DNA of 64,000 nucleotides from Methylopila turkensis (GCF_027922325.1 NZ_BSFL01000003.1:1-64000), one strand, 5' to 3'. Shown: positions 44,726 through 53,334, numbered from the stretch's first letter. Translations and numbers: made by a program. The notes: a model not told the origin generated them from the letters alone.

Positions 44726-44904
44726 GCCGCGATCCTCTTTCTTTCACCTCTCCCCGGCGGGGAGAGGTCGCGAGGCGAAGCCGAGCGGGTGAGGGGGAGC
44801 GAGGTTGGTTTGAGAGGGCGCGGCCCCCTCACCCGGCGCTGCGCGCCGACCTCTCCCCACAGGGGAGAGGTGAAGTTGGCGTGGTGCCTCATGCCGCGAT
44901 CCTC
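44722..44904. mobile_element. MITE-like palindromic element with 16-bp target duplication
   Basis: The 16-bp sequence TCATGCCGCGATCCTC occurs at 44722..44737 and again at 44889..44904. Between them lies a palindromic element with perfect 13-bp terminal inverted repeats (TTCACCTCTCCCC at 44743..44755; GGGGAGAGGTGAA at 44862..44874). Each end also folds alone (ACCTCTCCCC-NNN-GGGGAGAGGT), and GGGTGAGGGGG pairs with CCCCCTCACCC internally. It separates the two ATPase genes of importer system 2. A related sequence lies at 63565..63638. It encodes no protein, so any movement would need enzymes in trans. Confidence 0.85.
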
Positions 44905-45941
44905 GGATGGCCGGAGGCGGGGTCGACGAGCCAGCAGGCGGCCCGGTGGTCCACGCCCGCGTCGAGCAGGGTCGGCTCCTTGTGCCCGCACAGCGCCGCG
45001 CTTTTGGCGCAGCGCGGGTTGAACCGGCAGCCCGGCGGCGGGTTGATCGGGTTGGGCGGATCGCCGGTCAGCGGCGCGGTTTCGGTGCGCGCGTCGGGGT
45101 CCATGGAGGGCATCGAGGCCAGCAGCGCGCCGGTGTAGGGGTGCTTCGGCGTCTCGAACAGCGCCTCGGACGGCCCGAACTCGGCGACCTTGCCGAGATA
45201 CATCACCATCACCCGGTTCGACATGAACCGCACCACGTTGAGGTCGTGGCTGATGAACATGTAGGTGAGGCCGAACTCGTCCTTGAGGTCGAGCAGCAGG
45301 TTCAGCACCTGCGCCTCGACCGACTTGTCGAGCGCGGACACCGCCTCGTCGAGGATCAGCAGCCGCGGGTCGAGCGCGAGCGCGCGGGCGATGTTGACGC
45401 GCTGGCGCTGGCCGCCGGACAGCTCGTGGGGGTAGCGGCCGGCGAAGCGGGCGGGCTCGAGGCCGACGCGGTGCAGCAGGTCGTGGGCGCGGGTCGTGGC
45501 CGCGCGCCCGCTCGCGCCGTGGACCTTCGGGCCGAACGCGATCGTATCCTCGACGGTGAGGCGCGGGTTCAGGGACGCGTAGCTGTCCTGGAACACCATC
45601 TGCACCTGCTTGCGGAAGCCGTTCAGGCTGAGCGCCTGGGAGCCCACGCGCTCGCCGTCGAACAGGATGTCGCCGGCGTCGGGCGCGATGATCTGCATGA
45701 CGAGCCGCGCGGTGGTCGACTTGCCGCAGCCGCTCTCGCCGACGATGCCGAGCGTCTCGCCCTTGACCACGTCGAAGTCGACGCCGTCGACCGCGCGCAC
45801 GATGGGGCCCGCCTTGGTCAGGAAGCCCTTCTTGACGCCGAAGTGCTTGACGAGGCCCTTCACCGACAGCAGCGGCTGGCCGGGGCCGCCCCGGTCGCGG
45901 GGGAAGCCGCCGGGCGGCGGGGTGGGCGCGCCGATGATCAC
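44889..45941 (-). CDS. Dpp/Opp-type ABC importer ATPase (DppF-like), system 2
   Basis: A 350-aa importer ATPase. Walker A GESGCGKST (about 64-72), SYASLNPRLTV, signature LSGGQRQRVNIARAL, Walker B LLILDEAVSALD, H-loop ISHDLNV and the oligo_HPY tail (HPYTGALL, GCRFNPRC). It begins at GTG 45941, overlapping the permease stop by 4 bases. In this operon the F-type ATPase precedes the D-type one, the reverse of the classical dppDF order. Confidence 0.94.
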   Translation of the reverse strand: MIIGAPTPPPGGFPRDRGGPGQPLLSVKGLVKHFGVKKGFLTKAGPIVRAVDGVDFDVVKGETLGIVGESGCGKSTTARLVMQIIAPDAGDILFDGERVGSQALSLNGFRKQVQMVFQDSYASLNPRLTVEDTIAFGPKVHGASGRAATTRAHDLLHRVGLEPARFAGRYPHELSGGQRQRVNIARALALDPRLLILDEAVSALDKSVEAQVLNLLLDLKDEFGLTYMFISHDLNVVRFMSNRVMVMYLGKVAEFGPSEALFETPKHPYTGALLASMPSMDPDARTETAPLTGDPPNPINPPPGCRFNPRCAKSAALCGHKEPTLLDAGVDHRAACWLVDPASGHPRIAA

Positions 45942-46828
45942 TGGCGGACCTCCATGGCCGAACGCAGGCCGTCCGAGAACAGGTTGAACGAGATCGAGGT
46001 GAGGAAGATCATCACCCCCGGCAGCGCGGCGACCAGCGGCTGGTTGTAGATCGCGGTCCTCAGCGTGTTCAGCATCAGGCCCCATTCCGGCTCCGGCGGG
46101 CGCACGCCGAGGCCGAGGAACGACAGGCCGGAGGCGAGGATCATCGACACGCTGATCAGGCTGGTGGCGTAGACGAAGATCGGCCCGAGCACGTTGCCGA
46201 GCACGTGCACCCGGACGATCGTGAAGCCGCTTGCGCCCGAGATGCGGGCCGCCTCCACATAGTCGCGGGTGCGGATCTGGGTCGTCACGCTCTCCGCCAC
46301 GCGTGCGATCTGCGGCACGAACACGACCGTCAGCGACACGATCGAGTTCAGGATGCCGGCGCCGAGCGCGCCCGACAGCGCGATCGCGAGCAGCACCGAC
46401 GGGAACGCGAAGAACACGTCGATGGTGCGCATCGTCACCGTGTTGATCCAGCCGCCGAGATAGCCGGCCACGATGCCGATGGTGGACCCGATGCCGAAGG
46501 CGAGGATCACGGGCATGACGCCGAGGAACAGCGACAGCCGGCCGCCGTAGAGCAGGCGGCTCAGCATGTCGCGGCCGAGCTCGTCGGAGCCGAGCAGGTA
46601 GCCCGGCGTCCCGATCGGGCGCAGCCGGCGGATCATCGAGCCCTTGAACGGGTCGGCCGGCGCGATCCACGGCGCGAACACCGCCGCGAGCACGATCAGC
46701 AGGATCACCGCGAGCGCGACCATCGCGACCGGATCGCGCCTGAGGCGCAGGAGCACGCTTCCCCAGTAGCCGCGGCCCCGTTTCGTGGGAGCCGGTTTGA
46801 GGGCGACGCTGTCGGCGATGGGGGCCAT
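45938..46828 (-). CDS. Dipeptide/oligopeptide ABC importer permease (DppC-like), system 2
   Basis: A 296-aa DppC-type permease with six hydrophobic segments, the periplasmic GTPGYLLGSDELGRDMLSR (about 72-90) and the coupling EAARISGASGFTIVRVHVLGN region (about 191-211). ATG 46828 lies 4 bases after the DppB-type stop. It couples to the downstream ATPase through a GTGA overlap. Confidence 0.94.
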   Translation of the reverse strand: MAPIADSVALKPAPTKRGRGYWGSVLLRLRRDPVAMVALAVILLIVLAAVFAPWIAPADPFKGSMIRRLRPIGTPGYLLGSDELGRDMLSRLLYGGRLSLFLGVMPVILAFGIGSTIGIVAGYLGGWINTVTMRTIDVFFAFPSVLLAIALSGALGAGILNSIVSLTVVFVPQIARVAESVTTQIRTRDYVEAARISGASGFTIVRVHVLGNVLGPIFVYATSLISVSMILASGLSFLGLGVRPPEPEWGLMLNTLRTAIYNQPLVAALPGVMIFLTSISFNLFSDGLRSAMEVRQ

Positions 46829-46832
46829 GGCG

Positions 46833-47786
46833 TCAGGCCCTCTGGATGCGCGGATCGAGCGCCGTCTGGGCGACGTCCACGATCAGGTTGAGGCTCACGA
46901 AGAACATCGCGAGCACGAGGATCGTGCCCTGCAGCAGCGGCAGGTCGCGCTGGAAGATCGCGGCGTTGAGCAGGAAGCCCGCGCCTGGCCAGGCGAACAC
47001 GGTCTCGATCAGGATCGAGCCGCCGAGCAGATAGCCGAGCTGCAGGCCCATGACGGCGAGCGCGGTCGGGGCGGCGTTGGTGACGACGTGCTTGAACACG
47101 CCCCATTCGCCGAGGCCCTTGGCGCGAAGCGCCTGCACGAACTCCTGCGAAAGGATGTCGGCGACCAGCGCCCGAACGGTGCGGGCGATGATGCCCATCG
47201 GGATCACCGACATCGTGATCGCGGGCAGGATGATGTAGCGCAGATGCTCGAAATCCGGCCGCCAGTCGGCGGAGCCGCCGGGGCCCGCGCCGGTCGGCGG
47301 CAGCCAGTTGAGCTGGGCCGAGAAGATGATGACCATCACCATGCCGAGCCAGTAATGCGGCACGGAGACGCCGAGCACCGAGATCGCCGAGGCGAGCCGG
47401 TCCATCACGCTGTTGCGGAAGTAGCCGGCGACGAAGCCGAAGAACGAGCCGAGCGCGAAGCCGATAAGCGTGGCGACGGCGGCGAGGATCAGCGAGTTCT
47501 TGACCGCCCGCGCGACCTCGCCCAGCACCGGCCGCCCGGTCGCGATCGAGACGCCGAGGTCGCCGGTCAGCACCTTGCCGAGCCAGAGCCCGAACTGCAC
47601 CGGCAGCGGCCGGTCGAAGCCGTAGATCGTCCGCATCTCCGACTGCTGCTCGGCGGTGGCGTCCACCGGCATGATCGCGGTGAGCGGATCGCCCGGCGCG
47701 AGGTGGACCAGCATGAAGCAGACGAGGCTGACGCCGAGCGCGACCGGCGCGACGTAGACGATCCGCTTCAGGATGTAGAGCAGCAT
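46833..47786 (-). CDS. Dipeptide/oligopeptide ABC importer permease (DppB-like), system 2
   Basis: A 317-aa DppB-type permease: LVHLAPGDPLTAIMP (about 26-40), GLWLGKVLTGDLGVSI (about 66-81), the coupling loop region LRAKGLGEWGVFKHVVTNA (about 211-229) and the closing DVAQTALDPRIQRA. It follows the binding protein gene after a 123-base gap that holds a strong stem-loop, unlike system 1, where the genes overlap. Confidence 0.94.
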   Translation of the reverse strand: MLLYILKRIVYVAPVALGVSLVCFMLVHLAPGDPLTAIMPVDATAEQQSEMRTIYGFDRPLPVQFGLWLGKVLTGDLGVSIATGRPVLGEVARAVKNSLILAAVATLIGFALGSFFGFVAGYFRNSVMDRLASAISVLGVSVPHYWLGMVMVIIFSAQLNWLPPTGAGPGGSADWRPDFEHLRYIILPAITMSVIPMGIIARTVRALVADILSQEFVQALRAKGLGEWGVFKHVVTNAAPTALAVMGLQLGYLLGGSILIETVFAWPGAGFLLNAAIFQRDLPLLQGTILVLAMFFVSLNLIVDVAQTALDPRIQRA

Positions 47787-47869
47787 GAGGCGCTGTCCTC
47801 GTATCGGGTCGGTGAGCCTCGGGGTCCCGGCTCCGGGCCGGCGCCGGGCCCCCGCGGCGTCGCGTTCAT

Positions 47870-47895
47870 GCGCCCCGGCTTAAGGGCCGGGGCGC
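47870..47895. other. Strong stem-loop between binding protein and permease genes, system 2
   Basis: GCGCCCCGG (47870..47878) pairs with CCGGGGCGC (47887..47895), loop CTTAAGGG. It lies 15 bases after the binding protein stop, within a 123-base gap that also contains a GGCCGGCGCC run. Such intercistronic hairpins downstream of binding protein genes often stabilise the upstream mRNA so that binding protein is made in excess. Confidence 0.6.
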
Positions 47896-47909
47896 CGCAG
47901 CATCACGGA

Positions 47910-49520
47910 TTACGGCTCGACCGTGATGGTCCCGAAGTTCTGGAACCAGTTCTGCGCCTGCACGAAGCCCTTCACCTTGGCGCTCATGGCGCGCGGGGCG
48001 ACGTCGTGGGTGACGAACAGGAACAGCGCGTCGTTGACGAACTTCTCGTGCACCTTCTTCAGGATCTCGGTCTGCGCGGCCGGATCGAAGGTGTTGCGCA
48101 CCTGCTCGAACAGCTTGTCGGTCTCGGGGTCGCAGTAGTAACCCCAGTTCACGCCGGCGGGCGCCGACAGGCTGCACTGGGTCTGCCGGATGAAGCCGCT
48201 GAACGGGTCCTGGATGAAGTAGGAGTAGTTGATCGCGGTGGTGCCGCGGGCGGAGGGGTCCTTCGCGCCGGCGCGCCAGATGTTGATCATCTGGTTCCAC
48301 TCGACCACCTCGTAGTCGACCATGATGCCGACCTCGGCGAGGCTCTGCTGGATGAACTCGTTCATCGGCAGCGGCAGCATCTGGCCGGAGCCCGAGGGCG
48401 AGATCAGGATCTTGGTCCGGATCGGCTTGTCCGGCCCGTAGCCGGCCTCGGCCAGCAGCTTCTTGGCCTGCTCGACGTCATAGGTGACCTTGAAGGTCGG
48501 CTCGCCGAACCACTGGTGCCCGGGCGGCAGCCAGCCCTGCGCCGGGATCATCATGCCCGACAGCAGCTCCTTCATGCCCTCGCGGTCGATGGCGAGGTTC
48601 GCGGCCTTGCGCACGCGGATGTCGTTCCACGGCGAGCCTTCGATGCGCGACAGGTGCCAGGTCCAGTTGTGCGGGTAGGCGTTGGTGACGATCTGGAAGC
48701 CGGCACCCTTCAGCGACTCCACGGCGTCCGGCGCCGGGGCCTCGATCCAATCCACCTGGCCGGCGCGCAGCGCCGCGACGCGGGCGTTCGGCTCCGGCAG
48801 CGGCATCAGGATCAGCTTGTCGAGCTTCGGGACGCGGGTCTTGTCCCAGTACTCCTTGTTCGGAACCATCTCGGCGCGCTCGCGCGGGGCGAAGCCGGTC
48901 AGCTTCCACGGGCCGGTGCCGGACGGCGTCTTGGCGAAGGCCTCCCAGCTCTTGCCGAGCTTCTCCCACTGGGCGGGGGAGGACATCATGATCCAGGCGA
49001 GCTGGTAGGGCAGGGTGGCGTCGGGCGCCTTGGTGACGATCTCGACCGTCATCGGATCGACGACGCGGTAGGAGGCGACCGCCGGAATGCGCGACTTGCC
49101 CTGCGCCGACTGGCGCTGGTCGTACTGCGGCGCGTCCGTCTTCATCAGCTTGTCGAGGTTCCAGACCACCGACTCGGCCGTGAAGTCCGAGCCGTCGTGG
49201 AACTTCACGCCGGGACGGATCTTGAAGATCCACTTCGTCTTGCTCTCGTCGCCGGGCGCGATGCCCCATTCGGTGGCGAGGCCGGGGGTGATGTCGGAGG
49301 GCTTGTCGGCGCTGGTCAGATCCCAGTTGATGAGCCCGTCATAGACCGTGTAGCCCATGAACCGCATGCCTTCGCCGCCGTTATCGGTCTGTCCGGTCGT
49401 CAGCGGGATGTCGGACGCGGTCATGCCGATCCTGAGGGTGCCCTGGGCGTGGGCCGCTAGGCAGCTCCCCATGACGGCTAGGCCGGCGAGCGCGGCGCGC
49501 GACAAAGTCTTCCGGATCAT
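47910..49520 (-). CDS. Family 5 solute-binding protein, Sec-exported, system 2
   Basis: A 536-aa periplasmic binding protein of the dipeptide/oligopeptide family. Residues 1-25 are a Sec signal peptide (cleavage after AHA), without a lipobox or twin arginine. PGVKFHDGSDFTAESVVWNL is the family 5 signature (about 103-122). The first gene of the system 2 operon; its divergent upstream region holds a perfect 9-bp inverted repeat. The 195-base gap to allA is shared. Substrate unknown; hydantoin, ureide or peptide compounds fit the neighbours. Confidence 0.94.
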   Translation of the reverse strand: MIRKTLSRAALAGLAVMGSCLAAHAQGTLRIGMTASDIPLTTGQTDNGGEGMRFMGYTVYDGLINWDLTSADKPSDITPGLATEWGIAPGDESKTKWIFKIRPGVKFHDGSDFTAESVVWNLDKLMKTDAPQYDQRQSAQGKSRIPAVASYRVVDPMTVEIVTKAPDATLPYQLAWIMMSSPAQWEKLGKSWEAFAKTPSGTGPWKLTGFAPRERAEMVPNKEYWDKTRVPKLDKLILMPLPEPNARVAALRAGQVDWIEAPAPDAVESLKGAGFQIVTNAYPHNWTWHLSRIEGSPWNDIRVRKAANLAIDREGMKELLSGMMIPAQGWLPPGHQWFGEPTFKVTYDVEQAKKLLAEAGYGPDKPIRTKILISPSGSGQMLPLPMNEFIQQSLAEVGIMVDYEVVEWNQMINIWRAGAKDPSARGTTAINYSYFIQDPFSGFIRQTQCSLSAPAGVNWGYYCDPETDKLFEQVRNTFDPAAQTEILKKVHEKFVNDALFLFVTHDVAPRAMSAKVKGFVQAQNWFQNFGTITVEP

Positions 49521-49658
49521 TTCTTAGGTCTCTCCTGCGGTCCGCCCCGGCTCGCCGGGGGCTTGGTGCGACGCAGCAAGGCGCGTGCCAGCAGGCGGGC
49601 CGCAGGGTGGAGGAGTTCGACCAATGGCCAAGACGAAACGGCGCTGCATAAAAAATAG

Positions 49659-49682
49659 GCGCTTTGGTCAGTTCCAAAGCGC
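49659..49682. promoter_or_regulatory. Operator candidate GCGCTTTGG-N6-CCAAAGCGC
   Basis: A perfect 9-bp inverted repeat with a 6-base spacer (TCAGTT) in the divergent gap between the system 2 binding protein (-) and the ureidoglycolate lyase gene (+). It directly abuts the A/T-rich run GCATAAAAAATAG (49646..49658), which could hold -10 elements for either direction. Placement and symmetry suit a dimeric repressor controlling both transcripts. No regulator of the cluster is encoded beside it. Confidence 0.6.
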
Positions 49683-49715
49683 GGCGCTGGTCCTTCCGGC
49701 GGAGGGCAGGTCGTC

Positions 49716-50222
49716 GTGACGCGACCGTTGCGTCCCCGAGCGCTGACGGCGGCGGCTTTCGCCCCGTTCGGCGCGCCCATCGCGATCGGCTCCGGCCCGT
49801 CGCGCCCCGTGAACGGCGGCCGCGCGACCCGCCACGACGACATCGTCGCGTTCGACCGCGCCGAGGACGCGCCCGAGGCGCGCCTGGCGCTCTACCGGAT
49901 CGCGCCGTCGCCGCGCCCGTTCGCGATCGACGTGCTGGAGCGCCACCCGCGCTCGAGCCAGAGCTTCACGCCGATCGTCGCGCGCGACTACCTTGTCGTG
50001 GTCGCGCCGTCCGGGCCCGACGGGGCGCCGCTGGTCGCCGAGGCGCAGGCCTTCGTCGCGCCGGCCGCGACCGGCGTGCACTACGCCCGCGGCGTGTGGC
50101 ACCTGCCGCTGGTCGCCTTCGACGCCGAGGCGCTTTTCGCGATGTGGATGTGGGAGGCCGGCGACGGCGGCGACACCGAAGAGGTCCGGCTCGCCGAGCC
50201 CCTGTTCGTCGAGGGTTTTTGA
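49716..50222 (+). CDS. allA: Ureidoglycolate lyase
   Basis: A 168-aa AllA-family protein (cupin-like fold), which splits ureidoglycolate to glyoxylate and urea at the end of allantoin breakdown. Family text: LTAAAFAPFGAPI (10-22), HPRSSQSFTPI (about 76-86), HYARGVWHLPL (about 122-132). It starts at GTG 49716, with GGAGGGCAGGTC upstream. It converges with the hydantoinase 17 bases later. In this cluster it may act on a ureide made by the carbamoylase branch, and no other allantoin genes (allB, uric acid genes) are visible. Confidence 0.9.
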   Translation: MTRPLRPRALTAAAFAPFGAPIAIGSGPSRPVNGGRATRHDDIVAFDRAEDAPEARLALYRIAPSPRPFAIDVLERHPRSSQSFTPIVARDYLVVVAPSGPDGAPLVAEAQAFVAPAATGVHYARGVWHLPLVAFDAEALFAMWMWEAGDGGDTEEVRLAEPLFVEGF

Positions 50223-50239
50223 GGGGTTGTGGCCGTCGC

Positions 50240-51655
50240 TCAGGTTTTGGTTTTTGGCCGGGCGTAGGCGGACCGCTCGCGCGCGACGTAGCCGCCCTGG
50301 CCCTTCGCGCCGACCAGCGCGCCGTCGCGCACGATCGTCTTGCCGCGCACGATGGTCGTGACCGGCCAGCCCTTCACCGGGATGCCCTCGAACGGCGTGT
50401 AGTCCGGTCCGTGGTGCAGCAGGCTCTGGCTGATGACGACCTCCCGCTCCGGGTCCCAGATCGCGATGTCGGCGTCCATGCCGATCGCGATCGAGCCTTT
50501 CCGCGTCAGGCCGTACATGTGGGCGTGGTTGGTCGCCGACAGCGCCACGAACCGCTGTAGCGTGATCCGTCCCTTGGACACCCCCTCCGAGAACAGGATC
50601 GGCAGCCGGGTCTCGACGCCCGGAATGCCGTTCGGCACCCAGCGGAAGCTGGTGCGGGCCTTCGGGTTGAGTTTGCCTTTGGGGTCGTCGTAGCGGAACG
50701 GGCAATGGTCGGAGGAGAACAGGTCGAAGATCCCCTGTTCGAGCCCCTCCCAGCAGGCCTCCTGGTGCGCCTCGTCGCGGGGCGGCGGGCTGCAGACGTA
50801 CTTGGCGCCCTCCATGTTCAGCCCGTCCATGTCCTTCTCTGTCAGCACGAGATATTGCGGGCAGGTCTCGCCGTAGACCTTCAGGCCGCGCCGGCGCGCC
50901 CGCGCGATCTCCTCCATCGCCTCGCGATTCGAGACGTGGACGATGACGACCGGCACGTCGACGATCTCGGCCAGGCTGATGGCGCGGTGTGTGGCCTCCC
51001 GCTCCACCGGGATCGGGCGCGAGGGGCCGTGGAAGAACGGCGCGGTCTTGCCCGCGCGCTCCAGCCGGTCGGCGAGGAAGCGGATGGCGTCGTAGTTCTC
51101 GGCGTGCACCATCACCAGCGCGCCGGTCTCGCGCGCGGTCGACATCACCTCGAGCATCTCGATGTCGCTGAGGGCGAGGCCCTCGTAGGTCATAAACACC
51201 TTGAACGAGGTGTAGCCGTCCTCGATCAGCGCCGGCAGGTCCTGACCGAGCGTCTGGGCGTTCGGTTCGGAGATGACGAGGTGGAAGCTGACGTCCACGA
51301 AGCACTCGCCGTCCGCCTTGGCGTGGTAGTCGGCGAGCGTCGCGCGCAGCGGCGCGCCGCGCTCCTGGATGCAGAACGGCATCACGGTGGTGTTGCCGCC
51401 GAAGGCCGCGGAGCGCGTCGCGCTCTCGAAGTCGTCCGCCATCACGATCCCGTCGCCGCTCGGCTGGGCGATGTGGACGTGGCTGTCGACGCCGCCTGGA
51501 AGGACGAGCTTGCCAGAGGCGTCGATCACCTCGTCCGCGTCGCCGAGATCAAGCCCGAGCGCCGCGATGACGCCGTCGCGCACGCCGACGTCGGCGCGGA
51601 ACACGTCGGAGGCCGTGGCGACGACGCCGCCTTTGATCATGAGGTCGAAGGACAT
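50240..51655 (-). CDS. Hydantoinase / dihydropyrimidinase
   Basis: A 471-aa cyclic amidohydrolase that opens hydantoins or dihydropyrimidines to N-carbamoyl amino acids. Binuclear metal site: His59 and His61 (DSHVHI), carbamylated Lys152 (SFKVFMTYEG), His184 (VHAEN), His240 (VHVSN) and Asp316 (SSDHCPF). The family's substrate-region variation HIAQPSGDG replaces the common HIDxPF. ATG 51655 is chosen over one five codons upstream by family start (MSFDLMIKGG). Its product would be the substrate of the carbamoylase at 41756..43027. Confidence 0.93.
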   Translation of the reverse strand: MSFDLMIKGGVVATASDVFRADVGVRDGVIAALGLDLGDADEVIDASGKLVLPGGVDSHVHIAQPSGDGIVMADDFESATRSAAFGGNTTVMPFCIQERGAPLRATLADYHAKADGECFVDVSFHLVISEPNAQTLGQDLPALIEDGYTSFKVFMTYEGLALSDIEMLEVMSTARETGALVMVHAENYDAIRFLADRLERAGKTAPFFHGPSRPIPVEREATHRAISLAEIVDVPVVIVHVSNREAMEEIARARRRGLKVYGETCPQYLVLTEKDMDGLNMEGAKYVCSPPPRDEAHQEACWEGLEQGIFDLFSSDHCPFRYDDPKGKLNPKARTSFRWVPNGIPGVETRLPILFSEGVSKGRITLQRFVALSATNHAHMYGLTRKGSIAIGMDADIAIWDPEREVVISQSLLHHGPDYTPFEGIPVKGWPVTTIVRGKTIVRDGALVGAKGQGGYVARERSAYARPKTKT

Positions 51656-51913
51656 GAACGCTCCAGGCACGGAAACGCGGCGCGCGGCGGCCTCTGTCGG
51701 CTTGAGCGCCGAAGGTCGCCGATGGGATCGGACGCCGATTGAAGGCTTTCGGCCGCAAGTTAAGCCGAGCGCGCGCCCGCGTCACCCGGCCATGCGCTCA
51801 AAGCGAAAAGGGCGGGGTCAGCTTCCGGAAATACGAAGTGCGTCCATTGCCGCCTTGCTTTTCGCGGTCGACGCGCTGCAATGAAGAGACTTGGCAACGG
51901 AGCGCCTTAGCAA

Positions 51914-52348
51914 ATGAGCGCAGATTCGGGTTTCGTCATGCTCGCGGCTGACATCGTCGGCGCTTATGTCAGCAACAATTCGGTGCCCGCGGCGGAATTG
52001 CCCGCGCTCATCAGGACGGTCCACGACGCGCTGGCGGCGGTTGCGGCCGGGACGGCCGAAACGCCGGTCGTCGAGCTGAAGCCCGCCGTGCCGATCCGCA
52101 AGTCCGTCACGCCCGACTACGTGATCTGCCTGGAGGACGGCAAGCCGTTCAAGTCGCTGAAGCGGCACCTGCGCACGCAGTACGACTTGAGCCCCGAGGA
52201 CTACCGCGCCAAATGGGGCCTGCCGGCGGACTATCCCATGGTCGCGCCGAACTACGCCGCCGCCCGGTCCGAGCTCGCCAAGAAGGCCGGGCTCGGCCGC
52301 GTCCGCTCGGACCCCGCTCCGAAGCGCGGCCGCAAGGCCGCTGCGTGA
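51914..52348 (+). CDS. MucR/Ros-family regulator with incomplete zinc-finger ligands
   Basis: A 144-aa MucR/Ros homologue, the alphaproteobacterial global repressor family of exopolysaccharide, motility and cell-cycle genes. The core DYVICLEDGKPFKSLKRHLR (68-87) is followed by YRAKWGLPADYPMVAPNYA. Ligand positions read Cys72, Asp75, His85, and then Gln89-Tyr90 where Ros and MucR have histidine. The second histidine is therefore missing. The tail is basic (PKRGRKAAA). The stop overlaps the next gene's GTG, so DUF808 is coupled to it, an unusual partner. Confidence 0.9.
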   Translation: MSADSGFVMLAADIVGAYVSNNSVPAAELPALIRTVHDALAAVAAGTAETPVVELKPAVPIRKSVTPDYVICLEDGKPFKSLKRHLRTQYDLSPEDYRAKWGLPADYPMVAPNYAAARSELAKKAGLGRVRSDPAPKRGRKAAA

Positions 52349-53334
52349 GCGTCGGTCTTCTCGCGCTCCTCGACGACGTCGCGGCGATCGCGAAGGTCGC
52401 GGCGGCTTCCATCGACGACATCGCGGGGCAGGCCGCCAAGGCCGGCGCCAAGGCCGCCGGCGTGGTGATCGACGACGCGGCGGTGACGCCGCGCTACGTG
52501 GTCGGCTTCAAGCCCGAGCGCGAGCTCCCGATCATCGCGCGGATCGCCTGGGGCTCGCTCAAGAACAAGCTGCTGTTCCTGACGCCCGCGGCGCTGGCGC
52601 TGAGCTTCTTCGCGCCATGGTTGATCACCCCGCTGCTGATGCTGGGCGGCGCCTATCTCTGCTACGAGGGCGCCGAGAAGGTGTTCGAGGCCGTGTTTCC
52701 GCACGCGGCGCACGCGCATGAGGCGGAGGCGGGCGCCGCCCCCGACGCCGCGGCGCTCGAGGAGCAGAGGGTCGCGGGCGCGATCAAGACCGACTTCATC
52801 CTCTCGGCCGAGATCATGGCGATCACGCTCGCCACGCTGCCGGACAGCAGCCTCGTGGGCCAGGCGGTGGTGCTGACGGTGGTCGGGATCGCGGTCACCG
52901 TCGGCGTCTACGGCGCCGTCGCCCTGATCGTGAAGGCGGACGACCTCGGCGTCGCGCTCGCGAGCGGGACGTCGCCCACGGCGCTGGGCGCGGCCGGACG
53001 CGCGATCGGCCGCGGCCTGGTGAAGGGCATGCCGGTGTTCCTCAAGCTGCTCGCGATCGTCGGCACCGCGGCGATGATCTGGGTCGGCGGCGGCATCCTG
53101 CTCCACGGCCTCGAAGAGTATGGGCTCGGCGGGCCCGCCCACCTGGTCCACGACTGGGCGGCCGCGGCCGGCCGCGCGGTTCCCGCGATCGGCGGCGCGG
53201 TCGAGTGGATCGTCGGCGCGGCGGGCGCGGGCGTGGTCGGGCTCGCGGTCGGCCTCGCGCTCATCCCCGTGGCGGGGAAAGTGCTCGCGCCGCTCGCCGG
53301 CGCCGTGCGCGGCCTGTTCGGGCGCAAGGCGTGA
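52345..53334 (+). CDS. DUF808 (YedI-like) inner-membrane protein
   Basis: A 329-aa DUF808 membrane protein of unknown function. It starts at GTG 52345, overlapping the MucR-type stop. Family segments: LLALLDDVAAIAKVAAASID near the N-terminus, the VGFKPERELPII motif (about 52-63), LGGAYLCYEGAEKV and TDFILSAEIMAITLATL (about 150-166). Several transmembrane helices from residue 75 on; the C-terminal part is Gly/Ala-rich. No biochemical role is established for the family. Confidence 0.9.
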   Translation: MSVGLLALLDDVAAIAKVAAASIDDIAGQAAKAGAKAAGVVIDDAAVTPRYVVGFKPERELPIIARIAWGSLKNKLLFLTPAALALSFFAPWLITPLLMLGGAYLCYEGAEKVFEAVFPHAAHAHEAEAGAAPDAAALEEQRVAGAIKTDFILSAEIMAITLATLPDSSLVGQAVVLTVVGIAVTVGVYGAVALIVKADDLGVALASGTSPTALGAAGRAIGRGLVKGMPVFLKLLAIVGTAAMIWVGGGILLHGLEEYGLGGPAHLVHDWAAAAGRAVPAIGGAVEWIVGAAGAGVVGLAVGLALIPVAGKVLAPLAGAVRGLFGRKA

